From Ruminococcus sp. (GTDB lineage Bacteria > Bacillota > Clostridia > Oscillospirales > Ruminococcaceae), in contig JAUNJM010000007.1 of NCBI GenBank assembly GCA_030533265.1, forward strand, positions 1 to 49,727: DNA of 49,727 bases, read 5' to 3'. The position numbers and the translations under genes were made by a program. Positions 16,494 to 27,587 of this stretch are shown here, one piece after another. The notes under the pieces were generated by a model, which saw nothing but the letters and a program-made list of their open reading frames with translations, was not told the DNA's origin and ran no database searches. How positions within the stretch are numbered: the stretch's first letter is position 1; each line of letters opens with the position of its first letter.

Positions 16494-17774
16494 TTATTTA
16501 ATAACGTCCTTACCGCCCATATACATTCTGAGAGCCTCTGGTATTCTGATAGAACCGTCCTCATTGAGATTATTCTCCAAAAATGCGATAAGCATTCTAG
16601 GGGGAGCAACAACAGTATTATTAAGTGTATGTGCAAGATACTTTGAACCATCCTCAGCCTTAACTCTGATGCCAAGACGTCTTGCCTGAGCATCGCCGAG
16701 ATTAGAACAGCTTCCTACCTCAAAATACTTCTTCTGACGTGGACTCCATGCCTCAACGTCACAGCTCTTGACCTTGAGGTCAGCAAGGTCCCCTGAGCAA
16801 CATTCAAGTGTACGGACAGGAATATCGAGTGATCTGAAGAACTCAACACTGTTCTGCCAAAGCTTATCGTACCACTGCATACTCTCCTCAGGCTTGCAGA
16901 CAACGATCATTTCCTGCTTTTCAAACTGGTGTATTCTATAAACTCCACGTTCCTCGATACCATGAGCACCGACTTCTTTTCTGAAACATGGTGAATAGCT
17001 TGTAAGAGTCTTTGGCAACTCACTTTCAGGAGTTATAGTATCAATAAACTTACCGATCATCGAATGCTCAGAAGTACCGATGAGATAAAGATCCTCACCC
17101 TCTACCTTATACATCATGCCTTCCATTTCAGCAAAACTCATAACACCTGTAACAACGCTTGATCGAATCATAAATGGTGGAATATAGTAAGTAAAGCCCT
17201 TATCGATCATAAAATCTCTTGCATATGAAAGTATAGCAGAGTGGAGTCTTGCAATATCTCCACAAAGATAGTAAAAACCATTACCACTCGTCTTTCTTGC
17301 AGAATCAAGGTCTATTCCATTGAGCTTTTCCATGATGTCAACGTGATAAGGGACTTCAAAATCAGGAACAAATGGCTCTCCGTACTTTTCTATCTCCACA
17401 TTTTCGCTGTCGTCCTTACCGATTGGCACAGAATCATCAATGATATTCGGAATAACCAGCATGTTTTCACGAATCTTTGCTTCAAGCTCAGCTTCCTTGA
17501 CCTCAAGTGCAGCAAGTTCCTCACCAATCTGCTTTACCTCAGCCTTAACCTGCTCTGCTTCCTCTTTCTGACCCTTTGCCATGAGTCCGCCGATCTGCTT
17601 GCTCATAGTATTTCTCTTTGAACGCAGCTCATCACATCTTGTTTTTGTAGCTCTGAACTCCTTATCCATTTCAATAACCTCATCAACAAGATGAATCTTT
17701 TCGTCCTGAAATTTCTTTCTCATATTCTCCTTAACAAGCTCAGGATCATTTCTTACCAACTTAATATCCAACAT
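16494..17774 (-). CDS. serS: Seryl-tRNA synthetase
   Basis: A 426-residue class II aminoacyl-tRNA synthetase charging tRNA-Ser. MLDIKLVRNDPE opens the protein, and residues about 30-100 form the long coiled coil that grips the tRNA long variable arm. Motif 2 is FRKEVGAHGIEERGVYRIHQF. Motif 3 is in NNTVVAPPRMLIAFLENN, with PP where many SerS have VG. The protein ends IPEALRMYMGG. GGAGAAGAAAG precedes the ATG. The leader above it is short and contains a parS site but no T-box. It lies directly downstream of parB. Confidence 0.96.
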   Translation of the reverse strand: MLDIKLVRNDPELVKENMRKKFQDEKIHLVDEVIEMDKEFRATKTRCDELRSKRNTMSKQIGGLMAKGQKEEAEQVKAEVKQIGEELAALEVKEAELEAKIRENMLVIPNIIDDSVPIGKDDSENVEIEKYGEPFVPDFEVPYHVDIMEKLNGIDLDSARKTSGNGFYYLCGDIARLHSAILSYARDFMIDKGFTYYIPPFMIRSSVVTGVMSFAEMEGMMYKVEGEDLYLIGTSEHSMIGKFIDTITPESELPKTLTSYSPCFRKEVGAHGIEERGVYRIHQFEKQEMIVVCKPEESMQWYDKLWQNSVEFFRSLDIPVRTLECCSGDLADLKVKSCDVEAWSPRQKKYFEVGSCSNLGDAQARRLGIRVKAEDGSKYLAHTLNNTVVAPPRMLIAFLENNLNEDGSIRIPEALRMYMGGKDVIK

Positions 17775-17812
17775 ATCTTTCTTCTCCTTAATTTTATATT
17801 ATTCTGATTTTT

Positions 17813-17828
17813 TGTTCCACGTGGAACA
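17813..17828. other. parS site 1 (perfect 16-bp palindrome)
   Basis: TGTTCCACGTGGAACA is a perfect palindrome closely matching the bacterial parS consensus TGTTTCACGTGAAACA. It abuts the parB stop codon. ParB loads here and spreads. The sequence is identical to the sites at 19602 and 20620. Confidence 0.93.
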
Positions 17829-18713
17829 TTACTCAGTGATTTTTGCCATAGCTGATTTCAGATCGTTCATGTCCGAAAACGTTATCTGCATGGTAATCTC
17901 GCCTTTTTTTCCTTTTGTTATGACCGTTTTCCTGCCATATTCCTTTTCAAGAGCAAGCTTCAACTCTAAAAGATAAGGGTCCTCTGTTTTTGTTTTTTCT
18001 TTGGTTTTCTTTGACTTTTCAGGCTTTTCAGCACTGTTTTCGGCAACAAATTTTTCAAAAGCTCTTACGGTCATTTCCTTTTCAACAGCAGATTTTGCAA
18101 GAAAACTCTGCTTTTCCTTATCCTCAACCGATGCAATTATCTTTGCATGCCCTGAGGATATGCTTCCTGCCTTTAAAAGCTCCTTAACATCATCCGACAG
18201 CTTGAGAAAACGCAGTGAATTTGAAATCTGGGACCGTGACTTTCCAACTGTCCTTGCAATGTCCTCATGAGTCATGCTGAACTCCTCACAAAGGCTGTTG
18301 TAAGCCTCAGCCTCCTCAACCGGATTAAGATTCTCACGTTGCAGGTTTTCGACGAGTGCAGCCTGTGCGACTTGAAAATCGGAAAGCTCCTTGATATAAA
18401 CGGGGACTTCCTTAAGGTCTGCAAGTCTTGAAGCTCTCCAACGACGCTCACCGGCAACAATCTGGTAACTACCATTTTCCAAAGGACGTACCAAAATAGG
18501 CTGTAAAACACCGTGTTGAGCGATGTTTGAAGCAAGTTCAAGCAATTTTGCCTGGTCAAATTCACGTCTTGGCTGATTTTTGTTAGGCTCTAAAAGTGAA
18601 ATTCTGACCATTTTCACTGAATCAGTTTTCTTTTGCAAATCAGCATCAATTTCGTGAAAATTATCCTCAAAAAGAACGTCCAGACCGTATTTCATTCTAT
18701 CTTTTTTAGCCAC
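17829..18713 (-). CDS. parB: Chromosome-partitioning protein ParB (Spo0J type)
   Basis: A 294-residue CTP-dependent DNA clamp that loads at parS and, with ParA, segregates origins. The CTPase motif is GERRWRA near residue 97. The helix-turn-helix is THEDIARTVGKSRSQISNSLR. At specificity positions it carries Arg (GKSRS) and Gly (SSGHA), the ParB rather than Noc pattern. A lysine/glutamate-rich linker leads to the C-terminal dimer domain. The start is GTG three bases after the parA stop codon, with AAGGAAGG overlapping the parA end, so the two are coupled. Confidence 0.95.
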   Translation of the reverse strand: MAKKDRMKYGLDVLFEDNFHEIDADLQKKTDSVKMVRISLLEPNKNQPRREFDQAKLLELASNIAQHGVLQPILVRPLENGSYQIVAGERRWRASRLADLKEVPVYIKELSDFQVAQAALVENLQRENLNPVEEAEAYNSLCEEFSMTHEDIARTVGKSRSQISNSLRFLKLSDDVKELLKAGSISSGHAKIIASVEDKEKQSFLAKSAVEKEMTVRAFEKFVAENSAEKPEKSKKTKEKTKTEDPYLLELKLALEKEYGRKTVITKGKKGEITMQITFSDMNDLKSAMAKITE

Positions 18714-18716
18714 TTT

Positions 18717-19499
18717 TTAACCTTCCTTCTGCTGTATTTTTTCTTTTTTCATAATTTCCTTGGCCAAAGCCTCATAAGCCTTACTGCCTTTTGCCTTTTT
18801 ATCATAGTATATAACAGGCTGACCAAAGCTCGGAGCCTCCGACAATGCAATATTTCTTGGAATTACCGTTGAAAAAATCTGCTTTTCAAAGTATTTCTTT
18901 ACTTCTTTTACTATCTGTCCTGTAACCTTGTATCGTTCAACGAACATGGTAAACAGGATTCCTTCGATTTCAAGGTCAGGATTCCAAACATTTTTAACTC
19001 TGTCAATAGTTCTTTTCAGTTCAACAAGTCCCTCCAGGGACAAGAACTCACATTGAAGTGGAATTATCACCGAATCTGCAGAAACAAGAGCATTTATCGT
19101 CAGCATATCGAGTGTCGGAGGACAGTCGATAAGTATGTAATCGTAGAAATTTCTTGCATCTCCGAGAGCCAAACGCAATTTTGTACCACGATTCTGTTCA
19201 GTCATAAGCTCAACAGCAGCACCCGAAAGCTTCTGAGTTGTCGGAACAACCGAAACACCTCTGAATTCAGTCGCAACCACCGCCTCAAACAAGCTACAAT
19301 CTCCCATCAATACCTCATATGAAGTATTTCTTATACTTTTTTTTCGTATTCCATAGCTCGTCGTAGTGTTTCCCTGTGGGTCAAGATCGACAATAAGTAC
19401 CTTTTTCCCCTTGCTTCCGAAAACAGCAGCAAGATTGACAACGGTTGTCGATTTTCCGACTCCACCCTTTTGATTTGTAACAGCAAAAACCTTACCCAT
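18717..19499 (-). CDS. parA: Chromosome-partitioning ATPase ParA (Soj)
   Basis: A 260-residue ParA-type ATPase that moves ParB-bound origins and, in Bacillus, also modulates DnaA. The deviant Walker A is KGGVGKST (near 11-18). The VDLDPQGN switch follows, then the Walker B region LIDCPPTLDMLTINAL. It lacks the extra N-terminal HTH of plasmid ParA proteins, as expected for a chromosomal Soj. CGGAG precedes the ATG. parB is immediately downstream. Confidence 0.96.
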   Translation of the reverse strand: MGKVFAVTNQKGGVGKSTTVVNLAAVFGSKGKKVLIVDLDPQGNTTTSYGIRKKSIRNTSYEVLMGDCSLFEAVVATEFRGVSVVPTTQKLSGAAVELMTEQNRGTKLRLALGDARNFYDYILIDCPPTLDMLTINALVSADSVIIPLQCEFLSLEGLVELKRTIDRVKNVWNPDLEIEGILFTMFVERYKVTGQIVKEVKKYFEKQIFSTVIPRNIALSEAPSFGQPVIYYDKKAKGSKAYEALAKEIMKKEKIQQKEG

Positions 19500-19545
19500 T
19501 TTTATCTCCGTTCTACATTAATAAGCCAAAACATTTCCAAATCTT

Positions 19546-19574
19546 ATTATACTACATTTTTCACCTTTTGAAAA
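19546..19574 (-). promoter_or_regulatory. Probable parA promoter
   Basis: On the minus strand TTTTCA (19574-19569), a 17-base spacer and TATAAT (19551-19546). The -35 element lies in the palindrome CCTTTTGAAAAGG (19564-19576), which could be an operator. Confidence 0.6.
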
Positions 19575-19601
19575 GGGCTTTTTCATATTTTTTTAATTTT
19601 T

Positions 19602-19617
19602 TGTTCCACGTGGAACA
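19602..19617. other. parS site 2 (perfect 16-bp palindrome)
   Basis: TGTTCCACGTGGAACA lies in the intergenic region between divergent parA and noc, 28 bases upstream of the parA -35 element. ParB bound here could also affect expression of both genes. Confidence 0.93.
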
Positions 19618-19738
19618 TTATTTTGTGTTTTTCGGCAAAAGTAGTATCACTTTTTGTAATTTGATTATATTTATAAGGAAACCAGATCAATTTCTGACAT
19701 AAAATCACGATTTTTTCTTTGAATATTTCCTTTAATTT

Positions 19739-19752
19739 ATTTCCCGTGAGTG
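19739..19752 (+). promoter_or_regulatory. Possible Noc-binding half-site in the noc promoter
   Basis: ATTTCCCGTGAGTG shares the left half exactly and 10 of 14 bases overall with the Noc-binding sequence ATTTCCCGGGAAAT of Bacillus. It lies just ahead of TATAAT (19754-19759), the likely noc -10, so binding would block transcription. Confidence 0.35.
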
Positions 19753-19780
19753 ATATAATCATAAAAAAGGAGGAATTACC

Positions 19781-20638
19781 TTGAGTATATTGACAAAAAA
19801 CAAAGAAAAATCAAGCTCCGTTCAACAACTCCGAGAGCTTAGAAAAGTAATGGACATCCCCATAAACCTCATAAGGCCTAACCCAAACCAACCAAGAAAG
19901 CACTTTGATCCTGCAAGCTTGACATCACTTGCAAAATCCATATCACAGGATGGTATAATTCAGCCCTTAACTGTAAGGATAACCGAGTCCCATTATGAAC
20001 TTGTTTCAGGAGAACGCAGGCTTCGTGCCGCAAAGCTTGCCGGATTGCGTTCCGTTCCATGCATCCTCATTGACATTTCAGACGAACGTTCAGCAGTTGT
20101 AGCCTTAATTGAAAACATTCAAAGAGCAGACCTCAGCTTTTTTGAAGAAGCAATGGCGATCTCTCATCTCATCAAAGAATACGGCATGACGCAGGAAAAC
20201 ACAGCAATAAGACTCGGTATGGCTCAATCAACCCTTGCTAACAAGCTTCGTTTGCTCAAACTTTCCCCTACAGAGCGTCAGATTATTACGAAAAATAATC
20301 TTTCTGAACGCCATGCACGAGCATTACTAAAGCTCCAGAATGAAGATGAACGCAAACGAGCGCTTGCCTTCGTTATTGAAAATAATCTGAACGTTGAAGC
20401 AACGGAAAAATATATAGCAAACTTTGAAAATAAAGAAAAAATCAAAGCAAGCTATAAAAAACGCTCACCGATTCTGCGAGATGTCAAGCTGTTTTTCAAC
20501 ACCGTAAATAAAGCAGTCAACGTAATGAAGCTTGCAGGCGTTGACGCACAAGTCAAGAAATCACATCATGACGGTCTTATTGAGTACACAATTCTCATTC
20601 CTGATGAAAATACAGACAATGTTCCACGTGGAACATAA
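19781..20638 (+). CDS. noc: Nucleoid occlusion protein Noc
   Basis: A 285-residue ParB paralogue that, in Bacillus, binds NBS sites and the membrane to stop division over the nucleoid. The CTPase motif is GERRLRA. The helix-turn-helix TQENTAIRLGMAQSTLANKLR has Gln and Lys, and the later SERHARALL has Arg, at positions where ParB has Arg, another residue and Gly. These are the reported Noc specificity residues. Bacillus Noc carries an amphipathic N-terminal helix for membrane contact; here residues 1-25 are polar and basic. The start is TTG, after AAGGAGG. The last codons form a parS site. Confidence 0.9.
   Translation: MSILTKNKEKSSSVQQLRELRKVMDIPINLIRPNPNQPRKHFDPASLTSLAKSISQDGIIQPLTVRITESHYELVSGERRLRAAKLAGLRSVPCILIDISDERSAVVALIENIQRADLSFFEEAMAISHLIKEYGMTQENTAIRLGMAQSTLANKLRLLKLSPTERQIITKNNLSERHARALLKLQNEDERKRALAFVIENNLNVEATEKYIANFENKEKIKASYKKRSPILRDVKLFFNTVNKAVNVMKLAGVDAQVKKSHHDGLIEYTILIPDENTDNVPRGT
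20620..20635. other. parS site 3, embedded in the last codons of noc
   Basis: TGTTCCACGTGGAACA spans the final codons of noc (aaT GTT CCA CGT GGA ACA) immediately before its TAA stop codon, so the same bases encode VPRGT and form a perfect parS site. Confidence 0.93.
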
Positions 20639-20644
20639 ACCGAC

Positions 20645-20686
20645 AAAAAACCTGTCTTTCAAAATTGAAAGACAGGTGATTTTTTT
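20645..20686. terminator. Bidirectional terminator between noc and gyrA
   Basis: ACCTGTCTTTC pairs perfectly with GAAAGACAGGT around AAAATT. A-run on the left and T-run on the right serve both convergent genes. The T-run reaches the gyrA stop codon. Confidence 0.88.
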
Positions 20687-23270
20687 ATTCATCATAAGGC
20701 TCTTCTTCAACAACTACCTCATTATTTTCCTCAGCCTGAGCAAGCTTATTCTGTTCCTCAAGCTCCTTTTCAGACAGCTGTTCAATTTTTGAAATCTCAG
20801 CTGTTTCATCATGCTCAGCTCTTGTGAAAGCAACAACCTTGCTCTCATCTCCCAATCGCATAAGCTTGACACCTGTTGCGTATCGTCCCATAACACGGAC
20901 ATCATTTGCCCTGAATCTGATAATAACACCGTCATCGGAAATCATGATAATATCATCATCTTCATCAATAACCTTTATGCCACAAACATAACCCTTTTCG
21001 TCAGAAACCTTGTAGTTGAGCATACCGAAACCGCCTCTGCGTTGGATCCTGTATGCATCAAGATCAGTACGTCTTCCAAGTCCTCTTTCTGAAACAGTAA
21101 GTACAGTTGCACCATGACGAACTCTTGCCATAGAAACAACATAATCATCGTTTCTGAGCTTGATAGCCTTTACACCGTGAGCAGATCTTGACATCTGACG
21201 AATATCATTTTCATCAATTCTGATAGCCATACCATTGTGAGTAGCAATGATCAGCTGATTCTCACCCTCAGTCATTCTAACTCCGGCAATCTCATCGTTT
21301 TCATCAAGACCAATAGCAATGAGTCCGTTTTTTCGTACGTTTTTGTATGCAGAAAGTGTAGTACGCTTGATTTTACCATTCTTTGTGACCATGACAACAT
21401 ACTTGCCCTCATCGAAATCAGAGGTTTTTATCATGGCAGCAATTTTCTCATCTTCTCTCAGAGGCAGAAGATTTACAATATTTACACCTCTTGAAGCTTT
21501 TGAACCTTCGGTAATCTCGTAACATTTAAGACGGTACATAATACCCTTGTTTGAAATAAACAAAATATGGTCATGTGTTGAGCAGATGTACATTTCGTTG
21601 ACGAAATCATCTTCACGCTGTTTCATACCTGTAACACCACGTCCTCCACGGTTCTGAGCCTTATAAACGCTTACAGGCATACGCTTGATGTAACCGTTGT
21701 TAGTGTATGTTACAACGTTGTCCTCAACAGGAATAAGGTCCTCAATGTCAACCTCACCACTGACATTTTCGATTGATGTTCTTCTTTCATCACCGAACTT
21801 GCTTTGAATCTGTTCAACTTCCTCGATAATGATGCTGAGAACTCTCTCACGATTAGCGAGAATATCTTCATAATCAGCAATTTTAGCTTCAATTTCTATA
21901 AGCTCATCATTAATTTTCTGCTGTTCCATACCTGTCAAACGACCAAGAGTCATATTTGCGATATGGTCAGCCTGAATATCAGTAAGGCTGAATCTTTCTA
22001 TCATACGCTGTTTAGCCTCTGGGATATTCTTTGAAGTTTTCATTATCTCAATTATCTCGTCAATATTATTGAGTGCAATAACAAGACCTCTTAGAATATG
22101 ATCTCTTTCCTTTGCCTTTTTGAGATCAAATCGGGTACGTCTTTCAACAATATCAACCTGAAAGTCAATATACTGTTCAAGGCACTCTTTAAGTGTAAGC
22201 GTTTTAGGCACTCCATTTACAAGAGCGAGCATAATAACACCTACTGTATCTTGTAGCTGAGTATAAGAGAACAGCTTATTAAGTACAACCTGTGGTATAG
22301 CGTCCTTTTTAAGCTCAACAACGATTCTCATACCCTCTCTGCCTGATTCATCACGCAGATCATGGATTCCGTCAACACGTTTTTCTTTAACGAGATTAGC
22401 AATAGACTCAACAAGTCTTGCCTTGTTGACCATGTAAGGTATCTCATGTACGATAATGCAGTTTCTGCCCTTTATTTCCTCAAAGGAAGTTCTTGCACGG
22501 AGAGTGATCTTTCCTCTACCCGTACCATAAGCAGCACGAATACCTGCTCTGCCCATGATAATACCACCGGTAGGAAAGTCAGGTCCTTTTATACATTCCA
22601 TAAGCTCATCGAGAGTACAATCAGGATTATCAACGATAAGCTTCATTGCATCAATTACTTCATTGAGGTTATGAGGAGGTATATTAGTAGCCATACCAAC
22701 AGCGATACCTGTTGAACCATTACAAAGCAGATTCGGAAAACGTGATGGCAAAACCTGAGGCTCCTGTAGTCTGTCATCATAGTTAGACTGGAAATCTACA
22801 GTATCCTTCTGAATATCAGTAAGCATATGAAGTGACATTTTAGCCATTTTTGCTTCTGTGTAACGGTAAGCAGCAGGAGGGTCACCATCAATAGAACCGA
22901 AGTTTCCATGACCATCAACCATCGGATAACGCAGAGAAAATCCCTGAGCCATTCTTACAAGGGCATCATATACAGATGCATCACCATGTGGATGGTATCT
23001 ACCCAGCACAGAACCTACCGTATCAGCACACTTACGATACGGTTTATCCGGAGTAAGACCATTTTCGTGCATAGTATATAGTATTCTTCTGTGAACAGGT
23101 TTAAGACCGTCCCTTACATCAGGCAAAGCACGGGAAACAATAACAGCCATTGAATACTGTATAAACGATTCACGCATTACTCTTTCAATATCATTATCAA
23201 TAACATTGGTGTTATCGCTGAAATCAACGAAGCTTGAGTTATCGTTAGCCAAAATATCACTCTCTTTCAT
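20685..23270 (-). CDS. gyrA: DNA gyrase subunit A
   Basis: An 861-residue type II topoisomerase subunit. The catalytic tyrosine is Y137 in [10 protein letters not shown]. The quinolone-determining stretch reads [13 protein letters not shown], with Ala98-Ser99 where E. coli has Ser83-Ala84. The GyrA box in the C-terminal domain that wraps DNA is probably QNRGGRG, which suits gyrase rather than topoisomerase IV. The acidic tail is rich in E. I see no Shine-Dalgarno ahead of the ATG. The YcxB-like gene ends 17 bases upstream. Confidence 0.96.
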   Translation of the reverse strand: MKESDILANDNSSFVDFSDNTNVIDNDIERVMRESFIQYSMAVIVSRALPDVRDGLKPVHRRILYTMHENGLTPDKPYRKCADTVGSVLGRYHPHGDASVYDALVRMAQGFSLRYPMVDGHGNFGSIDGDPPAAYRYTEAKMAKMSLHMLTDIQKDTVDFQSNYDDRLQEPQVLPSRFPNLLCNGSTGIAVGMATNIPPHNLNEVIDAMKLIVDNPDCTLDELMECIKGPDFPTGGIIMGRAGIRAAYGTGRGKITLRARTSFEEIKGRNCIIVHEIPYMVNKARLVESIANLVKEKRVDGIHDLRDESGREGMRIVVELKKDAIPQVVLNKLFSYTQLQDTVGVIMLALVNGVPKTLTLKECLEQYIDFQVDIVERRTRFDLKKAKERDHILRGLVIALNNIDEIIEIMKTSKNIPEAKQRMIERFSLTDIQADHIANMTLGRLTGMEQQKINDELIEIEAKIADYEDILANRERVLSIIIEEVEQIQSKFGDERRTSIENVSGEVDIEDLIPVEDNVVTYTNNGYIKRMPVSVYKAQNRGGRGVTGMKQREDDFVNEMYICSTHDHILFISNKGIMYRLKCYEITEGSKASRGVNIVNLLPLREDEKIAAMIKTSDFDEGKYVVMVTKNGKIKRTTLSAYKNVRKNGLIAIGLDENDEIAGVRMTEGENQLIIATHNGMAIRIDENDIRQMSRSAHGVKAIKLRNDDYVVSMARVRHGATVLTVSERGLGRRTDLDAYRIQRRGGFGMLNYKVSDEKGYVCGIKVIDEDDDIIMISDDGVIIRFRANDVRVMGRYATGVKLMRLGDESKVVAFTRAEHDETAEISKIEQLSEKELEEQNKLAQAEENNEVVVEEEPYDE

Positions 23271-23287
23271 TGTTAAAATATCTTAAA

Positions 23288-23917
23288 TCAGATCGTTACA
23301 AATTTTTCTCCTGTTTTTTCTTTAAACTTATTTCTCAGAATTTCTTCCTTTTCATTTTCCATACATCTTTTCGGAAGAACATAAATAGTATCTTTTTTCA
23401 GAATAAGTACAAACATATTATCCGTTTCAATAACATCAATTACAGTACTATCAAAAAATACTACTCTCGGCTGAACAGGAGGAATTTTTTCTCCATTTTC
23501 GTCAACCTCATCAGAAATAATAGTTTCAATCTTAAAGCAGTCCTCATACAACGTAAAGATATACCTGTCATCCTCAATAAGCTTTAAAGCGTCCAGAAGT
23601 GATGTTCTTATTTTCTTTGTGTTGTACCATGTAATGAATATAAATGCAATACAGAGTGTTGCAAGAATATAATTAAGAGCCTGTTCCGGTTTTCTGCAGA
23701 TTGATATGATAAAAAGCACTGCCACAATAGCAAAAGCGATTGTTTTTATCCAGTTTTTCTTATAAACAAACTTTTTCTGAAACAACAAAAAAGCCTGTCC
23801 TTCCTCATCATTTTTAACATCATATTCAATCTGAGCAAGCTTTTCACTTGTTATCTCAGGCTGTACAACTGTTTCAACTGCCTCATTCTCATTGAAGTTC
23901 TTATCAATATTATTCAA
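23288..23917 (-). CDS. YcxB-like membrane protein between gyrB and gyrA
   Basis: A 209-residue protein with an acidic N-terminal region (1-50), two adjacent hydrophobic spans (about 57-75 and 80-97) and a soluble C-terminal domain. The tail pattern VVFFDSTVIDVIETDNMFVL and DTIYVLPKRCM resembles the YcxB-like domain found in small membrane proteins of unknown role. The start is TTG with AAAGGA upstream. It sits 17 bases from each gyrase gene and so is presumably co-transcribed with them. No function can be assigned. Confidence 0.7.
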   Translation of the reverse strand: MNNIDKNFNENEAVETVVQPEITSEKLAQIEYDVKNDEEGQAFLLFQKKFVYKKNWIKTIAFAIVAVLFIISICRKPEQALNYILATLCIAFIFITWYNTKKIRTSLLDALKLIEDDRYIFTLYEDCFKIETIISDEVDENGEKIPPVQPRVVFFDSTVIDVIETDNMFVLILKKDTIYVLPKRCMENEKEEILRNKFKEKTGEKFVTI

Positions 23918-23934
23918 AATATCGTCCTTTCAGA

Positions 23935-26216
<2,282 letters not shown>

Positions 26217-26220
26217 AAAT

Positions 26221-27354
26221 TTAACCCTGATTTTTCTTAACTATTCTTCCATTTTCAATAAAAAATATCTTGCCACTCGAATTTTTATCAAAAGGAATAT
26301 TCATATTACAGCAGGTTATAAATACCTGCATATCATTTATCTTAGAAATAACAAATTTTTGTCTTGAAACATCAAGTTCACTCAGAACATCGTCTAAAAG
26401 AATGCATGGAGCATCTTTTGTTTCTTCTGTCAGAATATAAGCCTGAGCAAGCTTTAAAATCAAAGCAAGTGACCTGTGTTGTCCCTGTGATGCAAAATCC
26501 CTGACAGCAAGACCGTTTATATATCCCACAAGATCATCTCTGTGAACACCCTTTGAAGTAAATCCTGCTCTTATATCATCTTTCACCGAATTTTTAAGAC
26601 ATCTGAGATATTCCTCAGTCATCTCACCACGATAATCCTTTTTATCGTCAATATTATCATAAACAGTAGAAAAATAGCACAATTCAAGATTTTCCTTGTT
26701 ATCAGAAATCTCACTAAAAAGCCTTTTTGCAAAAATATTCAGCTTTTTTGTATAGTTATATCTCAAAAGTGAAATATAAGCTCCCATTGAAGCAAGCTGA
26801 GTATCCCAGATATCAAGATCCTCTATCGACGACTTACCCTGATTGATATTTTTAAGCAAAGCATTACGCTGTTCAAGGATATTTTCATATTTTATAATAA
26901 TAGAATTATATGAATTCTTTATCTGTGATACTGACAAATCAAGAAATTTACGTCTGTTATCAGGAGATCCTTTTGAAAGTTCAAGATCTTCAGGAGTAAA
27001 AATAACACAATCAAAATTTCCGAAAAGATTTGATGGTGCTTTAAGCTTTACTCCATTCAGATATACATTCTTATCCTTGAAATTCGGTTTTGCCATATTA
27101 TAATTTATAACCTGTTCACGGATTTTATCTTTAAAAGAAAGCTCAATATTTGATACCTCACCATTTATATCTATCATGCTTTTATCTTTGGTATTTCTGA
27201 AGCTTTTAACACCACTACAAAGCCATATTGATTCGATAAGATTTGTCTTTCCCTGAGCATTTTTGCCACAGAAGATATTTATATTTTGATGAGGTTTTAT
27301 ATTAATCTTTTTAAGATTCTTAAATCCGTCAACGTTAAGCTTAGTAACAAACAT
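26221..27354 (-). CDS. recF: DNA replication and repair protein RecF
   Basis: A 377-residue SMC-like ATPase that helps load RecA at gaps. Walker A is GKNAQGKTN (near 30-38), the signature is RDFASQGQHRSLALILKLAQ, and Walker B is CILLDDVLSELD. Length and order are normal. The start codon overlaps the stop codon of the S4 gene by one base (TAATG), which indicates coupling. Confidence 0.96.
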   Translation of the reverse strand: MFVTKLNVDGFKNLKKINIKPHQNINIFCGKNAQGKTNLIESIWLCSGVKSFRNTKDKSMIDINGEVSNIELSFKDKIREQVINYNMAKPNFKDKNVYLNGVKLKAPSNLFGNFDCVIFTPEDLELSKGSPDNRRKFLDLSVSQIKNSYNSIIIKYENILEQRNALLKNINQGKSSIEDLDIWDTQLASMGAYISLLRYNYTKKLNIFAKRLFSEISDNKENLELCYFSTVYDNIDDKKDYRGEMTEEYLRCLKNSVKDDIRAGFTSKGVHRDDLVGYINGLAVRDFASQGQHRSLALILKLAQAYILTEETKDAPCILLDDVLSELDVSRQKFVISKINDMQVFITCCNMNIPFDKNSSGKIFFIENGRIVKKNQG

Positions 27355-27578
27355 TATTCCACAACAATTTCAGTTTTTATTTCATCAATCTGTATCCTGT
27401 CACCAACACGAACTTTTTTACCACGTTGAGTACAAAGCTCACCATTGAATTTTATTCTTTCCTCGGCAATTATCTCTTTACCGATACCACCTGTTTCAAC
27501 GAGTCCTGCAAATTTAAGCAGTGAATCAAGCTTTATATATTCAGTTTTTATTTTTACTTTTAACTGCTTGTAATCCAT
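27354..27578 (-). CDS. S4-domain RNA-binding protein, YaaA/RlbA type
   Basis: A 74-residue S4-like domain protein: IKLDSLLKFAGLVETGG, IAEERIKFNG, then GKKVRVGDRI is the canonical S4 fold pattern. Homologues lie between dnaN and recF in most Bacillota and are thought to act in ribosome assembly. AAGGAG lies at the end of dnaN. It overlaps recF by one base. Confidence 0.92.
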   Translation of the reverse strand: MDYKQLKVKIKTEYIKLDSLLKFAGLVETGGIGKEIIAEERIKFNGELCTQRGKKVRVGDRIQIDEIKTEIVVE

Positions 27579-27587
27579 AAAACAAAA

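Noticed and set aside
17775..17812. T-box leader for serS
   Set aside because: The space above serS is only about 40 bases before parS and holds no specifier stem or T-box sequence.
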